Numbered from the stretch's first letter, positions 5,945 to 13,693 are shown. The stretch is DNA of 20,843 nt from Bordetella parapertussis (GCA_945882005.1 CAMCWG010000017.1:1-20843), one strand, 5' to 3'. Notes: generated by a model not told the origin, from the sequence alone. Translations and numbers: made by a program.

Positions 5945-8320
5945 TTAGGCTTTCACAGCTTGAATGGCTTGCCACACGCGGTGTGGGGTCGCAGGCATGT
6001 CGATGTCTTTCACACCCAAGGGTGCTAAGGCATCCAACACTGCATTGATAATGGCGGGAGGCGAGCCAATCGCACCGGCTTCGCCGCACCCTTTGGTACC
6101 AAGCGGGTTATGCGTGCAAGGTGTGCACACATGACCGATCTTGAACTCTGGGAAATCATCGGCACGTGGCATGGCGTAGTCCATGAATGAACCCGTCAGC
6201 AACTGCCCTGTTTCACGGTCATAGACGCAGTTCTCAATGAGCGCCTGTCCGATCCCTTGCACCAAACCACCGTGTACCTGACCTTCCACAATCATCGGGT
6301 TGATGATCGTGCCGAAGTCATCAACGGCGGTGAAGCGGTCTAAGCGCACCACGCCTGTTTCAGGGTCGATTTCAACTTCGGCAATGTAGGTGCCCGAGGG
6401 GAACGTAAAGTTAGTTGGATCGTAGAAGGCAGTTTCGTTCAAACCTGGCTCTAAGGTCTCTAACGGATAGTTGTGGGGCACATAGGCTGTCAGTGCCACA
6501 GTACCAAACGGAATCTTCTTGTCGGTTCCGCGTACGGTAAATTCACCGTTCGCAAAATCGATATCCGTATCAGAGGCTTCAAGCAAGTGCGCCGCAATCT
6601 TTTTGGCTTTGGCTTCGATCTTGTCGAGCGCCTTCATGATGGCCGCACCACCTACTGAGATCGAACGCGAACCGTAGGTACCCATTCCAAAGGGCACGCG
6701 TCCGGTATCACCGTGCACGATATCTACAGCATCGACAGCGATACCCAAGCGCGAAGCCACCACCTGCGCAAAGGTCGTTTCATGACCTTGGCCGTGACTA
6801 TGCGAACCCGTAAAGACTGTCACGCTGCCGGTTGGATGCACACGGACTTCGCCGCATTCAAACAAGCCGGCCCGCGCGCCGAGTGCACCCGCAATATTGC
6901 TTGGCGCAAGACCGCAAGCCTCGATGTAGCTCGAATAGCCGATCCCGCGCAATTTACCTTGCGCTTTGCTAGCCTCTTGTCGCGCTTTAAACCCAGCGAC
7001 ATCTGCCAGTTTCTGCGAAGCATCCATGCAGGCAACATAATCGCCAATATCGTATTGAAGCGCCACAGGTGTCTGATACGGAAACTGAGTAATGAAGTTG
7101 CGACGGCGAATCTCGTCTTGTGACAGCCCAAGTTCAAACGCTGCACGGCTAACAATACGCTCGAGCAAGTACGTTGCCTCGGGACGCCCCGCGCCACGAT
7201 AGGCATCAACAGGTGCTGTATTGGTAAACCACGCATCGACCTCTGCATAGACCAGCGGTGTGGTGTATTGCCCAGCCAACAAGGTTGCGTACAAGATTGT
7301 TGGCACGCAGGTTGAGAACGTCGAAAGATAAGCCCCTAAGTTTGCGTCGGTATGCACACGCATCGCCAAGAATTTGCCGTCTTTGTCGATGGCAAGCTCA
7401 GCGTGGCTCGAGTGATCGCGGCCATGCGCATCTGACAAGAAGGCCTCGCCTCGCTCACATATCCACTTAATGTTGCGATTGAGCTTTTTAGAAGCCCAGG
7501 TCAGACAAACATCTTCTGCATAGAGATAAATCTTTGAACCAAACCCACCGCCCACGTCAGGAGCAACCACTCTGACCTTGTGCTCAGGCAGACCCATCAC
7601 GAACGCTGTCATCAACAAGCGTTCAACGTGTGGGTTCTGGTTTGAAACGTACAACGTGTAGTCGTCATTCGCACGGCTATAAGAACCGATCGCAGCGCGC
7701 GGCTCCATGGCGTTCGGCACGAGACGGTTATTAATCAGATCTAGTTTGTTGATGTGCGCAGCACCGTTAAAGGCTGCATCGACTTGGGCTTTGTCGCCAA
7801 TCGCCCATTTGTAGCAATGATTGTCTGGTGCGATATCGTGCAGTGCTGCACCACCCTTCGCATCGCGCACATCGACGACGGCAGACAAGGGCTCGTAATC
7901 GACTTCGACCAACTCGGCTGCATTCTTTGCTTGCTCCAGCGTTTCGGCTACCACCATTACAACGTGGTCACCCACGTAGCGCACTTTATCTAACGCCAAA
8001 ATAGGATGTGGCGGCTCTTTCATCGGCTGGCCGTCTGTGCTGGTGATTAACCAGCCGCAAGGCAAGCCGTTGATCTTATCGTTCGCAACATCTTTGCCCT
8101 CGAGTACGCCAATCACACCAGGGGCGCTTTTAGCTGCACTCGTATTGACGCTCTTGACGAGCGCATGTGCGTGCGGTGAACGCACAAACACGGCATGTGC
8201 CATGCGTGGCAGAGTAATGTCGTCGGTATATTGACCAGCGCCAGTCAGGAAACGGTAGTCTTCTTTACGTAAGACTGACTCACCAATATGTGGCAACTTC
8301 GCGAAATCATTTGCACCCAT
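5945..8320 (-). CDS. coxL: Form II CoxL-like molybdenum cofactor-binding large subunit
   Basis: A 791-residue catalytic subunit of the xanthine dehydrogenase/CO dehydrogenase family. Molybdopterin-binding motifs are GGGFGSK at 257-263, the [10 protein letters not shown] loop at 505-514 and GMGTYGSRS at 545-553; the catalytic base is Glu747 in [13 protein letters not shown]. The loop that carries the copper-ligating Cys in true CO dehydrogenases (AYRCSFR) reads AYRGAGR here at 373-379, with Gly in place of Cys. This defines form II (BMS) enzymes, whose CO-oxidising activity is doubtful in several organisms; the real substrate may be an aldehyde or N-heterocycle. A perfect AAGGAGG lies 5 bases before the ATG and only one base after the coxS stop begins, so translation is coupled to coxS. 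Confidence 0.95.
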   Translation of the reverse strand: MGANDFAKLPHIGESVLRKEDYRFLTGAGQYTDDITLPRMAHAVFVRSPHAHALVKSVNTSAAKSAPGVIGVLEGKDVANDKINGLPCGWLITSTDGQPMKEPPHPILALDKVRYVGDHVVMVVAETLEQAKNAAELVEVDYEPLSAVVDVRDAKGGAALHDIAPDNHCYKWAIGDKAQVDAAFNGAAHINKLDLINNRLVPNAMEPRAAIGSYSRANDDYTLYVSNQNPHVERLLMTAFVMGLPEHKVRVVAPDVGGGFGSKIYLYAEDVCLTWASKKLNRNIKWICERGEAFLSDAHGRDHSSHAELAIDKDGKFLAMRVHTDANLGAYLSTFSTCVPTILYATLLAGQYTTPLVYAEVDAWFTNTAPVDAYRGAGRPEATYLLERIVSRAAFELGLSQDEIRRRNFITQFPYQTPVALQYDIGDYVACMDASQKLADVAGFKARQEASKAQGKLRGIGYSSYIEACGLAPSNIAGALGARAGLFECGEVRVHPTGSVTVFTGSHSHGQGHETTFAQVVASRLGIAVDAVDIVHGDTGRVPFGMGTYGSRSISVGGAAIMKALDKIEAKAKKIAAHLLEASDTDIDFANGEFTVRGTDKKIPFGTVALTAYVPHNYPLETLEPGLNETAFYDPTNFTFPSGTYIAEVEIDPETGVVRLDRFTAVDDFGTIINPMIVEGQVHGGLVQGIGQALIENCVYDRETGQLLTGSFMDYAMPRADDFPEFKIGHVCTPCTHNPLGTKGCGEAGAIGSPPAIINAVLDALAPLGVKDIDMPATPHRVWQAIQAVKA

Positions 8321-8330
8321 GTTCGCCTCC

Positions 8331-8801
8331 TTAAGCTTTCATGGCGGCAGCACCTTGCTGCACAGCCTTGACGATGTTTTGATAACCGGTGCAACGACAG
8401 ATATTGCCTTCTAGTTGCTCGCGGATCTGTTGTGCGCTTGGATTTGGATGCTTGCGGCAGATATCAACGGCATTCATCACCATACCGGGGGTGCAATAAC
8501 CGCACTGCAAACCATGGCAGTCTTTAAAGGCTGCTTGCATCGGGTGCATCGTGCCATCGGCTTGCGCCAAGCCTTCGATGGTCGAGATCTCGGCACCCTG
8601 CGCTTGTGCCAGCAGCACATTGCAAGATTTGATTGCATTGCCATTCATCAAAACTGTGCAGGCACCGCACTGCGCGGTGTCGCAGCCGACGTGGGTACCA
8701 GTCAGGTTGAGGTGCTCTCGCAGCGCCTGAACAAGCAAGGTGTTGGGTGCGGCGGTCAGTGTCACTGCCTGCCCGTTCACCGTTAGTTGGATCTGCATCA
8801 T
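8331..8801 (-). CDS. coxS: CoxS, [2Fe-2S] small subunit of the molybdenum hydroxylase
   Basis: A 156-residue iron-sulfur subunit. The plant-ferredoxin-type cluster is bound by Cys40, Cys45, Cys48 and Cys60; the helical cluster by Cys100, Cys103, Cys135 and Cys137 (GYCTPG and CRCTGY motifs). It relays electrons from the Mo site of CoxL to the FAD of CoxM. Start choice: GAGGAG lies 8 bases before the ATG at 8801; a TTG just upstream and an ATG one codon later are also possible. It is the first gene of the coxSLMDEG operon, with a promoter-like sequence about 40-70 bases upstream. Cytoplasmic; no export signal. Confidence 0.95.
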   Translation of the reverse strand: MMQIQLTVNGQAVTLTAAPNTLLVQALREHLNLTGTHVGCDTAQCGACTVLMNGNAIKSCNVLLAQAQGAEISTIEGLAQADGTMHPMQAAFKDCHGLQCGYCTPGMVMNAVDICRKHPNPSAQQIREQLEGNICRCTGYQNIVKAVQQGAAAMKA

Positions 8802-8833
8802 CAAGCGGTCTCCTCAGGTAACTAAGTAAATTT

Positions 8834-8849
8834 GAATATCTTTATATTC
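8834..8849. promoter_or_regulatory. Inverted repeat over the -10 region of the cox operon promoter
   Basis: A perfect 6-bp inverted repeat GAATAT-CTTT-ATATTC overlaps the predicted -10 box of the cox operon promoter. A second, 8-bp palindrome GTGCGCAC at 8858-8865 touches the -35 side. Both are placed where a repressor or activator would act. Seen directly; function inferred. Confidence 0.35.
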
Positions 8850-8869
8850 GCAATTAGGTGCGCACGCAA
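8841..8869 (-). promoter_or_regulatory. Candidate sigma70 promoter of the cox operon
   Basis: On the minus strand TTGCGT (8869-8864) and TATAAA (8846-8841) are separated by exactly 17 bases, about 40 bases upstream of the coxS ATG. The -10 matches consensus at five of six positions, the -35 at three. It is the best promoter match in the gap between coxS and fic. Confidence 0.4.
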
Positions 8870-8916
8870 CCACAATCCGGCGTGCGGGAACGCAAATTCT
8901 TACCTGAGTCTATACC

Positions 8917-8952
8917 GGTTTATGCTAACCACCAATCCAGTAATACCCTAGA
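8917..8952. repeat. Left direct repeat flanking fic (displaced 5' end of the acyl-CoA synthetase gene)
   Basis: These 36 bases match 10139-10174 at 32 positions, the first 23 of them identical. The right copy is the leader of the acyl-CoA synthetase gene. The similarity may continue after a roughly 10-base gap: ATGACCATCACAAAGGCG at 8954-8971 resembles the synthetase start ATGAACATCGCCAAGCCG at 14 of 18 positions, suggesting the displaced copy once included its first codons. The repeat itself contains a small dyad GGTT-TATGCT-AACC. Confidence 0.8.
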
Positions 8953-8974
8953 GATGACCATCACAAAGGCGGCG

Positions 8975-10096
8975 CTACCGAGCGAGCGACAACTCGTAAC
9001 TCGTGCTGCGGCCGCTGGCCTCTGACTTCTTCAACGCGCCACGCTCGACGAGCTCAGTGATGTCACGCAACGCGGTGTCTTGTGAACACTTCGCGATAGC
9101 AGCCCATTTTGTTGTTGTGAGCTTGCCTTCAAAACCATCGAGCAATTTATTGAGCAACTTAAGCTGCCTTGCATTGAAAGGCATCCCTGCCTGCTGTTGC
9201 CAGAAGCGCGCCTTTGCAAGGACAGACTCAAGCGTCTGCTCGGCACCCTGGATTGCTCTCAACAGGCAAGACAGAAACCATTCAAGCCAAGCGGTGACAT
9301 CCATCCCGCCTTTCTGCGTGGCTTCTAAGTGCTCGTAGTAAGCCTTGCGCTCTTTTTGAATCTGGGCCGACAGACTGTAGTAGCGATAGGTGGTGTTCTC
9401 TGCACGCGCAAGTGCCATATCGCCGACCGCGCGTGCGATACGGCCATTGCCGTCATCAAAGGGATGAATCGTCACAAACCAAAGATGTGCAAGCCCTGCG
9501 CAAAGAACCGGATCCTCGGCTTGAGCGTGATTGAACCACTTTAGAAATTCCGTCATCTCAGCGTCTAAAAGTGATGCCGCTGGCGCTTGGTAGTGGACCG
9601 TTTGACGATGCAGAGGTCCGGACACGACCTGCATCGCGCCAAGCGCATCATCGCGCCATGCTCCAACTTTGATTTTTGCGAGCCCGCTGTAGCCAGTTGG
9701 AAACAAAGCCGCATGCCAGCCAAAGAGTCGCTCGGCAGTCAACGGCATGCGGTGGCGCTGGGTCGCATCCAGCACCATATCCACCACGCCCTCAACCTTT
9801 CGATCTGTCGGCGCCAAGCCACCAATGTCCACTCCTAGACGGCGCGCAATTGAAGAACGCACTGAGTCAGCATTGAGTATTTCACCCTCGATTTCGCTAG
9901 TGTTGAGCACGTCTTCGGTCAAGATTCGCAATAAGGCCTGATCGCGTAGATCTAGTCCGAGGTCGACCATTCTGCCTAACAAGTAGCCCTGGGCCCTGTG
10001 CACTTGCGCAAGCAATGGCGCCAGCCGCTTGGTGTCAAACACCCAGCCCGGCCAGTCGCGTTGCTGCCAAATATAGGGCTTATCTCCGCTTTTCAT
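8975..10096 (-). CDS. Fic-family protein (putative AMP transferase) with DUF4172-type N-terminus and C-terminal winged helix
   Basis: A 373-residue Fic protein. Residues about 5-90 match the DUF4172-type N-terminal domain (YIWQQRDWPGWVFD) and contain the inhibitory motif TSEIEG at 66-71, which fits (S/T)xxxE(G/N), so autoinhibition is built in (class II Fic). The catalytic loop HPFDDGNGR at 211-219 is a complete HxFx(D/E)GNGR motif, predicting nucleotide transfer, usually AMP, to a protein hydroxyl. Residues about 305-370 form a winged-helix domain (ALRDITELVERGALKKSEASG), suggesting autoregulation. No ribosome site is evident; a palindrome abuts the ATG. The gene sits alone between the cox promoter and the synthetase gene and is bounded by 36-bp direct repeats, so it looks acquired. 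Target protein unknown. Confidence 0.92.
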   Translation of the reverse strand: MKSGDKPYIWQQRDWPGWVFDTKRLAPLLAQVHRAQGYLLGRMVDLGLDLRDQALLRILTEDVLNTSEIEGEILNADSVRSSIARRLGVDIGGLAPTDRKVEGVVDMVLDATQRHRMPLTAERLFGWHAALFPTGYSGLAKIKVGAWRDDALGAMQVVSGPLHRQTVHYQAPAASLLDAEMTEFLKWFNHAQAEDPVLCAGLAHLWFVTIHPFDDGNGRIARAVGDMALARAENTTYRYYSLSAQIQKERKAYYEHLEATQKGGMDVTAWLEWFLSCLLRAIQGAEQTLESVLAKARFWQQQAGMPFNARQLKLLNKLLDGFEGKLTTTKWAAIAKCSQDTALRDITELVERGALKKSEASGRSTSYELSLAR

Positions 10097-10124
10097 GCGG
10101 AGATTATGAGGCCTATTCTCCGCA
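10096..10124. promoter_or_regulatory. Palindromic operator-like site overlapping the fic start codon
   Basis: Perfect 8-bp arms TGCGGAGA (10096-10103) and TCTCCGCA (10117-10124) are separated by 13 bases and directly abut the fic ATG. A regulator bound here would block both transcription and translation initiation. The winged-helix domain at the C-terminus of the Fic protein itself is the obvious candidate ligand. Confidence 0.5.
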
Positions 10125-10138
10125 GGGTCAAGGAGACA

Positions 10139-10174
10139 GGTTTATGCTAACCACCAATCCAACCCTACCCTAGA
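10139..10174. repeat. Right direct repeat flanking fic (leader of the acyl-CoA synthetase gene)
   Basis: The right member of the 36-bp pair, offset 1222 bases from the left copy. It ends 10 bases before the synthetase ATG, so it is part of that gene's leader and perhaps promoter (a TATGCT box lies inside). The fic gene and its operator lie between the two copies. Confidence 0.8.
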
Positions 10175-10184
10175 ACCGAGCACC

Positions 10185-11711
10185 ATGAACATCGCCAAGC
10201 CGTTTTTACTCAGAGCACGCAGCCATCCGCACTTGAGCGCTGTGACGCACCATGGGCGGACCGTGTCTTATGGTGAGTTGGCCACGCGCATCCTTGGGCT
10301 CGCAGCAAGCCTGCAGCACACCCGCGGTTTAAAGCCAGGCGCTCGCGTCCTACTTTGTATGGAAAATCGTCGCGAATTTCTTGAGGTGTTGTTTGCTTGC
10401 TGGGTTGCTGGACTGTGTGCAGTACCGGTCAATGCAAAGCTGCATCCTAAAGAGATCAAACCCATCGCTCAAGACAGCGGCGCAACCCTGCTTTTTACGA
10501 CCGCTTCGCTCTACCCAGGGCTGGCACTTGAGCTTGCCCAGGCCGTCCCTAACTGCCTATTGATCAATGTCGACAACGCGCAGTACGAGGTCGATGTGCA
10601 AGCGCCGCCGACCACTTGTGCCAGCGTGCAACCTGACGACTTAGCCTGGATTTTCTATACAAGCGGGACCACGGGTGTACCCAAAGGTGCGATGCTGTCC
10701 CACCGAAACTTAATGATGATGTGTTTGCAATATTGCACCGACATCGATCAAGTGATCGCCGGGCAAACCATGCTGCATGTCGCACCACTATCGCACGGGT
10801 CGGGTCTGTATGCCCTGCCCCATCTGTTTGCCGGTGGGCATCAAGTAATTGAAGACGCGTTTACGACCGATATTGTGTTTGAGTCTTTTAAGCGCTTTCC
10901 TGGTGTGTCGATGTTTGCAGCACCAACAATGTTGTCACGCTTAGTGCGTTCGTCTAACGGCATCAGCAATCCGGCAGGCAACCTCTTGACCATCCATTAC
11001 GGCGGCGGCCCGATGTATGTGAGTGATTTGCTCAAGACTCTCGATCTTTTTGGGCCGAAGCTTTATCAAGTCTATGGTCAAGGGGAAAGCCCAATGACCA
11101 TCGCAGGTTTATCGAAACAGGACCATGAAGGTTCGATGAATGCGGCACACCTCGCGCGCTTGGCCTCTTGCGGCACGGCACGCACAGGCGTCGAGATGCG
11201 CGTGGTGGACGAGCACGGCATAGACGTCCCGCCTGGCGAGTTAGGTGAAGTGATCACCCGCAGCGATACCCGTATGCTTGGCTATTGGAATAACCCCAAA
11301 GCCACGGCTGCTGCTATACGCGATGGCTGGTTATGGACAGGCGACATCGGCACCATGGACGAGCTCGGCTATCTGACTCTGCGGGATCGCTCTAAAGATA
11401 TGATCATCCGAGGTGGCAGCAACATCTACCCGCGCGAGATCGAAGAAGTATTGCTGCGTCACCCCGCTATCGTCGAAGTCTCTGTGATCGGCCGAGAGCA
11501 CGCAGATCTTGGTGAAGAACCCATCGCTTTTGTCGTGACGCGACCAGAGCACCAAGTCACTAGCGATGAGATGGATGCACTGTGCCTAGAAAACATGGCG
11601 CGCTTTAAGCGACCGCGAGAATATGTTTTTTTGGATAGTTTGCCGAAGAACAACTACGGCAAAATCTTAAAAACAGAGTTACGAAAGCTACAAAAAGGCG
11701 TAGTGAAATAA
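10185..11711 (+). CDS. AMP-dependent acyl-CoA synthetase/ligase
   Basis: A 508-residue ANL-superfamily enzyme that activates a carboxylic acid to its acyl-AMP and then CoA thioester. Motifs: P-loop YTSGTTGVPKG at 158-168, YGQGES at 297-302, WTGD at 384-387, hinge region DRSKDMIIRGG at 401-411, and the catalytic lysine in NNYGKILK (Lys493). Length and motifs fit medium/long-chain or aromatic acyl-CoA ligases; the substrate is not readable. The ATG at 10185 has only a weak GAG upstream. It is divergent from the cox operon and, without the fic insertion, would share its intergenic region, so it may act in the same pathway, for example on an acid made by the molybdenum hydroxylase. That link is inference. 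Confidence 0.92.
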   Translation: MNIAKPFLLRARSHPHLSAVTHHGRTVSYGELATRILGLAASLQHTRGLKPGARVLLCMENRREFLEVLFACWVAGLCAVPVNAKLHPKEIKPIAQDSGATLLFTTASLYPGLALELAQAVPNCLLINVDNAQYEVDVQAPPTTCASVQPDDLAWIFYTSGTTGVPKGAMLSHRNLMMMCLQYCTDIDQVIAGQTMLHVAPLSHGSGLYALPHLFAGGHQVIEDAFTTDIVFESFKRFPGVSMFAAPTMLSRLVRSSNGISNPAGNLLTIHYGGGPMYVSDLLKTLDLFGPKLYQVYGQGESPMTIAGLSKQDHEGSMNAAHLARLASCGTARTGVEMRVVDEHGIDVPPGELGEVITRSDTRMLGYWNNPKATAAAIRDGWLWTGDIGTMDELGYLTLRDRSKDMIIRGGSNIYPREIEEVLLRHPAIVEVSVIGREHADLGEEPIAFVVTRPEHQVTSDEMDALCLENMARFKRPREYVFLDSLPKNNYGKILKTELRKLQKGVVK

Positions 11712-11806
11712 CGCAGAAGATTGGTACAAAATGAATTGTTAGCAAATGAAACAACCCTATATTTCAAACGCAGAATCCATGGGATCATTTTGTCACGACT
11801 AAAAAA

Positions 11807-11826
11807 AGCTGATTTAAAATTCAGCT
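11807..11826. other. Hairpin with adjacent A-run between synthetase and microprotein genes
   Basis: Arms AGCTGA and TCAGCT enclose an AT-rich loop; seven A residues run up to the left arm. It has the form of an intrinsic terminator for minus-strand transcription, yet no minus-strand gene ends here, the nearest being blh far to the right. It may stop read-through from the light-energy operon or be incidental. For plus-strand transcripts from the synthetase it lacks a U-run. Confidence 0.25.
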
Positions 11827-11846
11827 CGCATTGAAAGTTCAGACAA

Positions 11847-12078
11847 AAGGTCACACCGTATGGAAACAAAGCTAGCCAAACTTGAAGCCATCATCCCAAC
11901 GCTCGCCACGCGAGAAGACTTAGCTAAACACTCCACAGACATCATGGAGCGAATCGATCGAATGATGGCCGCCATGAGATCCGATATCGATCGAAAATTT
12001 ATCACGTGTGTAGGCATACAAATGACGACACTCTTTGCGATGATCGGTTTGCTCTCCAAGATCGCAAACATCATTTAA
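11847..12078. repeat. Tandem duplication, unit 1
   Basis: This unit includes the ribosome-site region AAGGTCACACCGT and a complete small gene. Unit 2 starts 245 bases later at 12092. The first 65 or so coding bases are nearly identical between units. Unit 1 holds two copies of ATCGATCGA, at 11953-11961 and 11986-11994, exactly 33 bases apart. Confidence 0.9.
11860..12078 (+). CDS. CCDC90-like coiled-coil microprotein with C-terminal membrane anchor (copy 1)
   Basis: A 72-residue protein: an N-terminal helical region (METKLAKLEAIIPTLATRED), a heptad-like helix with repeated IDR motifs (IMERIDRMMAAMRSDIDRKF) predicted to form a coiled coil, and a C-terminal hydrophobic segment (VGIQMTTLFAMIGLLSKIA). 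The layout matches small bacterial proteins related to the coiled-coil/tail-anchor part of CCDC90/DUF1640 proteins; function unknown. AAAGG lies 9 bases before the ATG. A paralogue follows directly in the same orientation. Confidence 0.75.
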   Translation: METKLAKLEAIIPTLATREDLAKHSTDIMERIDRMMAAMRSDIDRKFITCVGIQMTTLFAMIGLLSKIANII

Positions 12079-12091
12079 GCGCACACACCAC

Positions 12092-12290
12092 AAGGTCACA
12101 CCGTATGGAAACAAAGCTAGCCAAACTTGAAGCCATCATCCCAACGCTCGCCACGCGGGAAGACTTAGCTAAACACACCACAGAGATTATGGATCGGATT
12201 GATCGCAAATTTATTCTGTGCATCAGCATACAAATGACGACACTCTTTGCCATTATTGGCTTACTCTCAAAGATTGCGAACATCTTCTAA
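12092..12290. repeat. Tandem duplication, unit 2
   Basis: Begins with the same AAGGTCACACCGT leader as unit 1 and contains the second microprotein gene. Relative to unit 1 it lacks 33 coding bases, the spacing between the two ATCGATCGA repeats of unit 1, which points to a deletion by slippage or recombination between those short repeats after the duplication. Confidence 0.9.
12105..12290 (+). CDS. CCDC90-like coiled-coil microprotein with C-terminal membrane anchor (copy 2)
   Basis: A 61-residue paralogue of the preceding gene product. The first 24 residues are identical; the central coiled coil is shorter by 11 residues (the MMAAMRSDIDR segment is missing), and the C-terminal membrane segment (ISIQMTTLFAIIGLLSKIA) is conserved with conservative changes. 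Most third-position differences downstream of the start are synonymous, which suggests both copies are maintained as proteins. The start at 12105 is fixed by the duplicated ribosome-site region; an upstream in-frame ATG lies inside copy 1 and is unlikely. The two products could form heteromeric coiled coils at the membrane. Confidence 0.75.
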   Translation: METKLAKLEAIIPTLATREDLAKHTTEIMDRIDRKFILCISIQMTTLFAIIGLLSKIANIF

Positions 12291-12311
12291 TTTTCAAAAG
12301 GCTCGAACACC

Positions 12312-12821
12312 ATGTCCACTTCCCTTTACAACGCCACAGTTCCCGTCTTCAAGCAAATGCTCTTAGCCCTGAGTGACGTCTTAAAAAAAGGCGAAGAGTA
12401 TGCTGAACAGAAAAAATTTGACTCGGCCGTCTTATTGCAGGCGCGTTTGTTCCCCGACATGCTTCCACTCGTTCGCCAGGTACAAATAGCCTGTGATTTC
12501 GCCAAGAGCGTCCCTTCGCGTCTTGCCGGGGTAGAAGTTGCCGCTTATGAAGATACCGAACAAACTTTTGCTGAACTGCAGCAACGTATTGCCAAGACAC
12601 TTGCGCTCATCAACGCGTTCACACCCGCGCAATTAGATGGCAGCGCCGTCAAAGAAATTGTTTTACGTCCAGGCACCCCAAAAGAGAAAAAACTCGCCGT
12701 CGAAGACTACGCCTTGAAATACGGCATGCCGCAATTCTTCTTTCATGTCACCACCGCATACAACCTGCTACGCAGCAATGGTGTCGAAATCGGCAAGAAA
12801 GACTTTATGGGTTCGTACTAA
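12312..12821 (+). CDS. DUF1993 family protein
   Basis: A 169-residue soluble protein matching DUF1993 in length and pattern: N-terminal YNATVPVFKQMLLALSDVLKKGEEYA, a central RLFPDMLPLVRQVQIACDFAK segment, and the C-terminal PQFFFHVTTAYNLLRSNGVEIGKKD followed by FMG. The family is all-helical and of unknown function, with a resemblance in layout to DinB-like four-helix bundles. AAAGG lies upstream of the ATG. It converges on blh, with only 5 bases between the two stop codons. No functional link to its neighbours is evident. Confidence 0.9.
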   Translation: MSTSLYNATVPVFKQMLLALSDVLKKGEEYAEQKKFDSAVLLQARLFPDMLPLVRQVQIACDFAKSVPSRLAGVEVAAYEDTEQTFAELQQRIAKTLALINAFTPAQLDGSAVKEIVLRPGTPKEKKLAVEDYALKYGMPQFFFHVTTAYNLLRSNGVEIGKKDFMGSY

Positions 12822-12826
12822 CGTTG

Positions 12827-13693
12827 TTAAGCGGAACTCGAATACCGAGCTCGATCAACCAACAACATGTGCGGGACGGTTAATGCTGCCAGCGTCACAA
12901 ACACAAATTGTAAAACTCTTGAATCAAAAGATGACGCAGGCAAATAAAGCCATCCCAACCCAACCAAGACGCTGACACCTACCATCGGCAATAGGCTTGT
13001 CCATAAAAGCCGACCTGCGGGGAGATTGACATATTGCTGCGTTCGCAGCATGTGCCTCAAACTATGCATCCCGCAGAAGTAGACTGTAAAGGCGATCAAG
13101 GGTTGAGCGACTAACGCGAGCAGACTGACTGAAAAAATTTCGAAACTAGTCTGCCCGTTTTTTTTCACTTCAAAACAGAGCGCGATCGCAAGGACCGCAG
13201 TCCAAGGCCACGCCAATGTGCGTAGCGCCACCATAATTGTTTGAGCGTGTTCAACCGGAATAATGAGGGAAAATAGTTCAAGCATTTCAGAAAAATGTAA
13301 TAGTGCAGGCAAGACAATGATTGCACCCCCGTACAGCAGCTTAGTGATTCTTGGCGTCGTTGGCGCCAAATCTCTTGAAAAATGCAAGATTGAAATGATT
13401 AAAAACCCGCTCATAAATACGAGTGGTGCCTGCCACCAAATAAGCACAACACCTCCAGCAAGGCCTAAATAGATCACGACAAACAGTAGCCACGCTTGCC
13501 AGCCCTTGACTGCGAACAGCTTTTGAGCAAAGCACGGATCAAGCGCTCCGTGCGGTACACCAAGAAAAAAGATTAATGTCGCGATTAAAAGTAATGACGT
13601 CAGCGGCTCAAGCGCAGGCGCAAGCACAGAGCCAAGCGAGACAAGCAGCGCCACGACACCGAAAAGCAAGCCTTGTTTTTGCAAACGGTTCAT
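12827..13693 (-). CDS. blh: Blh/Brp family beta-carotene 15,15'-dioxygenase
   Basis: A 288-residue multi-pass membrane protein that cleaves beta-carotene into two retinals. The four iron-binding histidines of the family are visible: His48 in GVPHGALD, His104 in ILHFSRD, and His210 and His214 in CGMHSLRH; PHMLLVD with His275 follows. About eight hydrophobic helices fit the family. It is the last gene of the crtEIBY-blh operon and its ATG overlaps the crtY stop by 4 bases, showing translational coupling. With the rhodopsin gene in the same cluster, its job is to supply chromophore. Confidence 0.93.
   Translation of the reverse strand: MNRLQKQGLLFGVVALLVSLGSVLAPALEPLTSLLLIATLIFFLGVPHGALDPCFAQKLFAVKGWQAWLLFVVIYLGLAGGVVLIWWQAPLVFMSGFLIISILHFSRDLAPTTPRITKLLYGGAIIVLPALLHFSEMLELFSLIIPVEHAQTIMVALRTLAWPWTAVLAIALCFEVKKNGQTSFEIFSVSLLALVAQPLIAFTVYFCGMHSLRHMLRTQQYVNLPAGRLLWTSLLPMVGVSVLVGLGWLYLPASSFDSRVLQFVFVTLAALTVPHMLLVDRARYSSSA

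Noticed and set aside
6713..7248. Overlapping open frames on both strands inside coxL
   Set aside because: The coxL frame carries all molybdopterin-binding motifs through this stretch; the alternative frames show no family pattern.
8917..10174. CRISPR-like or transposon terminal repeats around fic
   Set aside because: There are only two copies, in direct orientation, matching a neighbouring gene's leader; no inverted ends, no transposase and no regular spacing.
11801..11826. A terminator for the acyl-CoA synthetase gene
   Set aside because: For the plus strand the run of A precedes the hairpin and no T-run follows it, so it has the wrong polarity.
12006..12290. A 94-residue protein including the second microprotein
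   Set aside because: Its first 33 residues would be read out of frame from the end of copy 1; the duplicated leader shows that the true start is at 12105.
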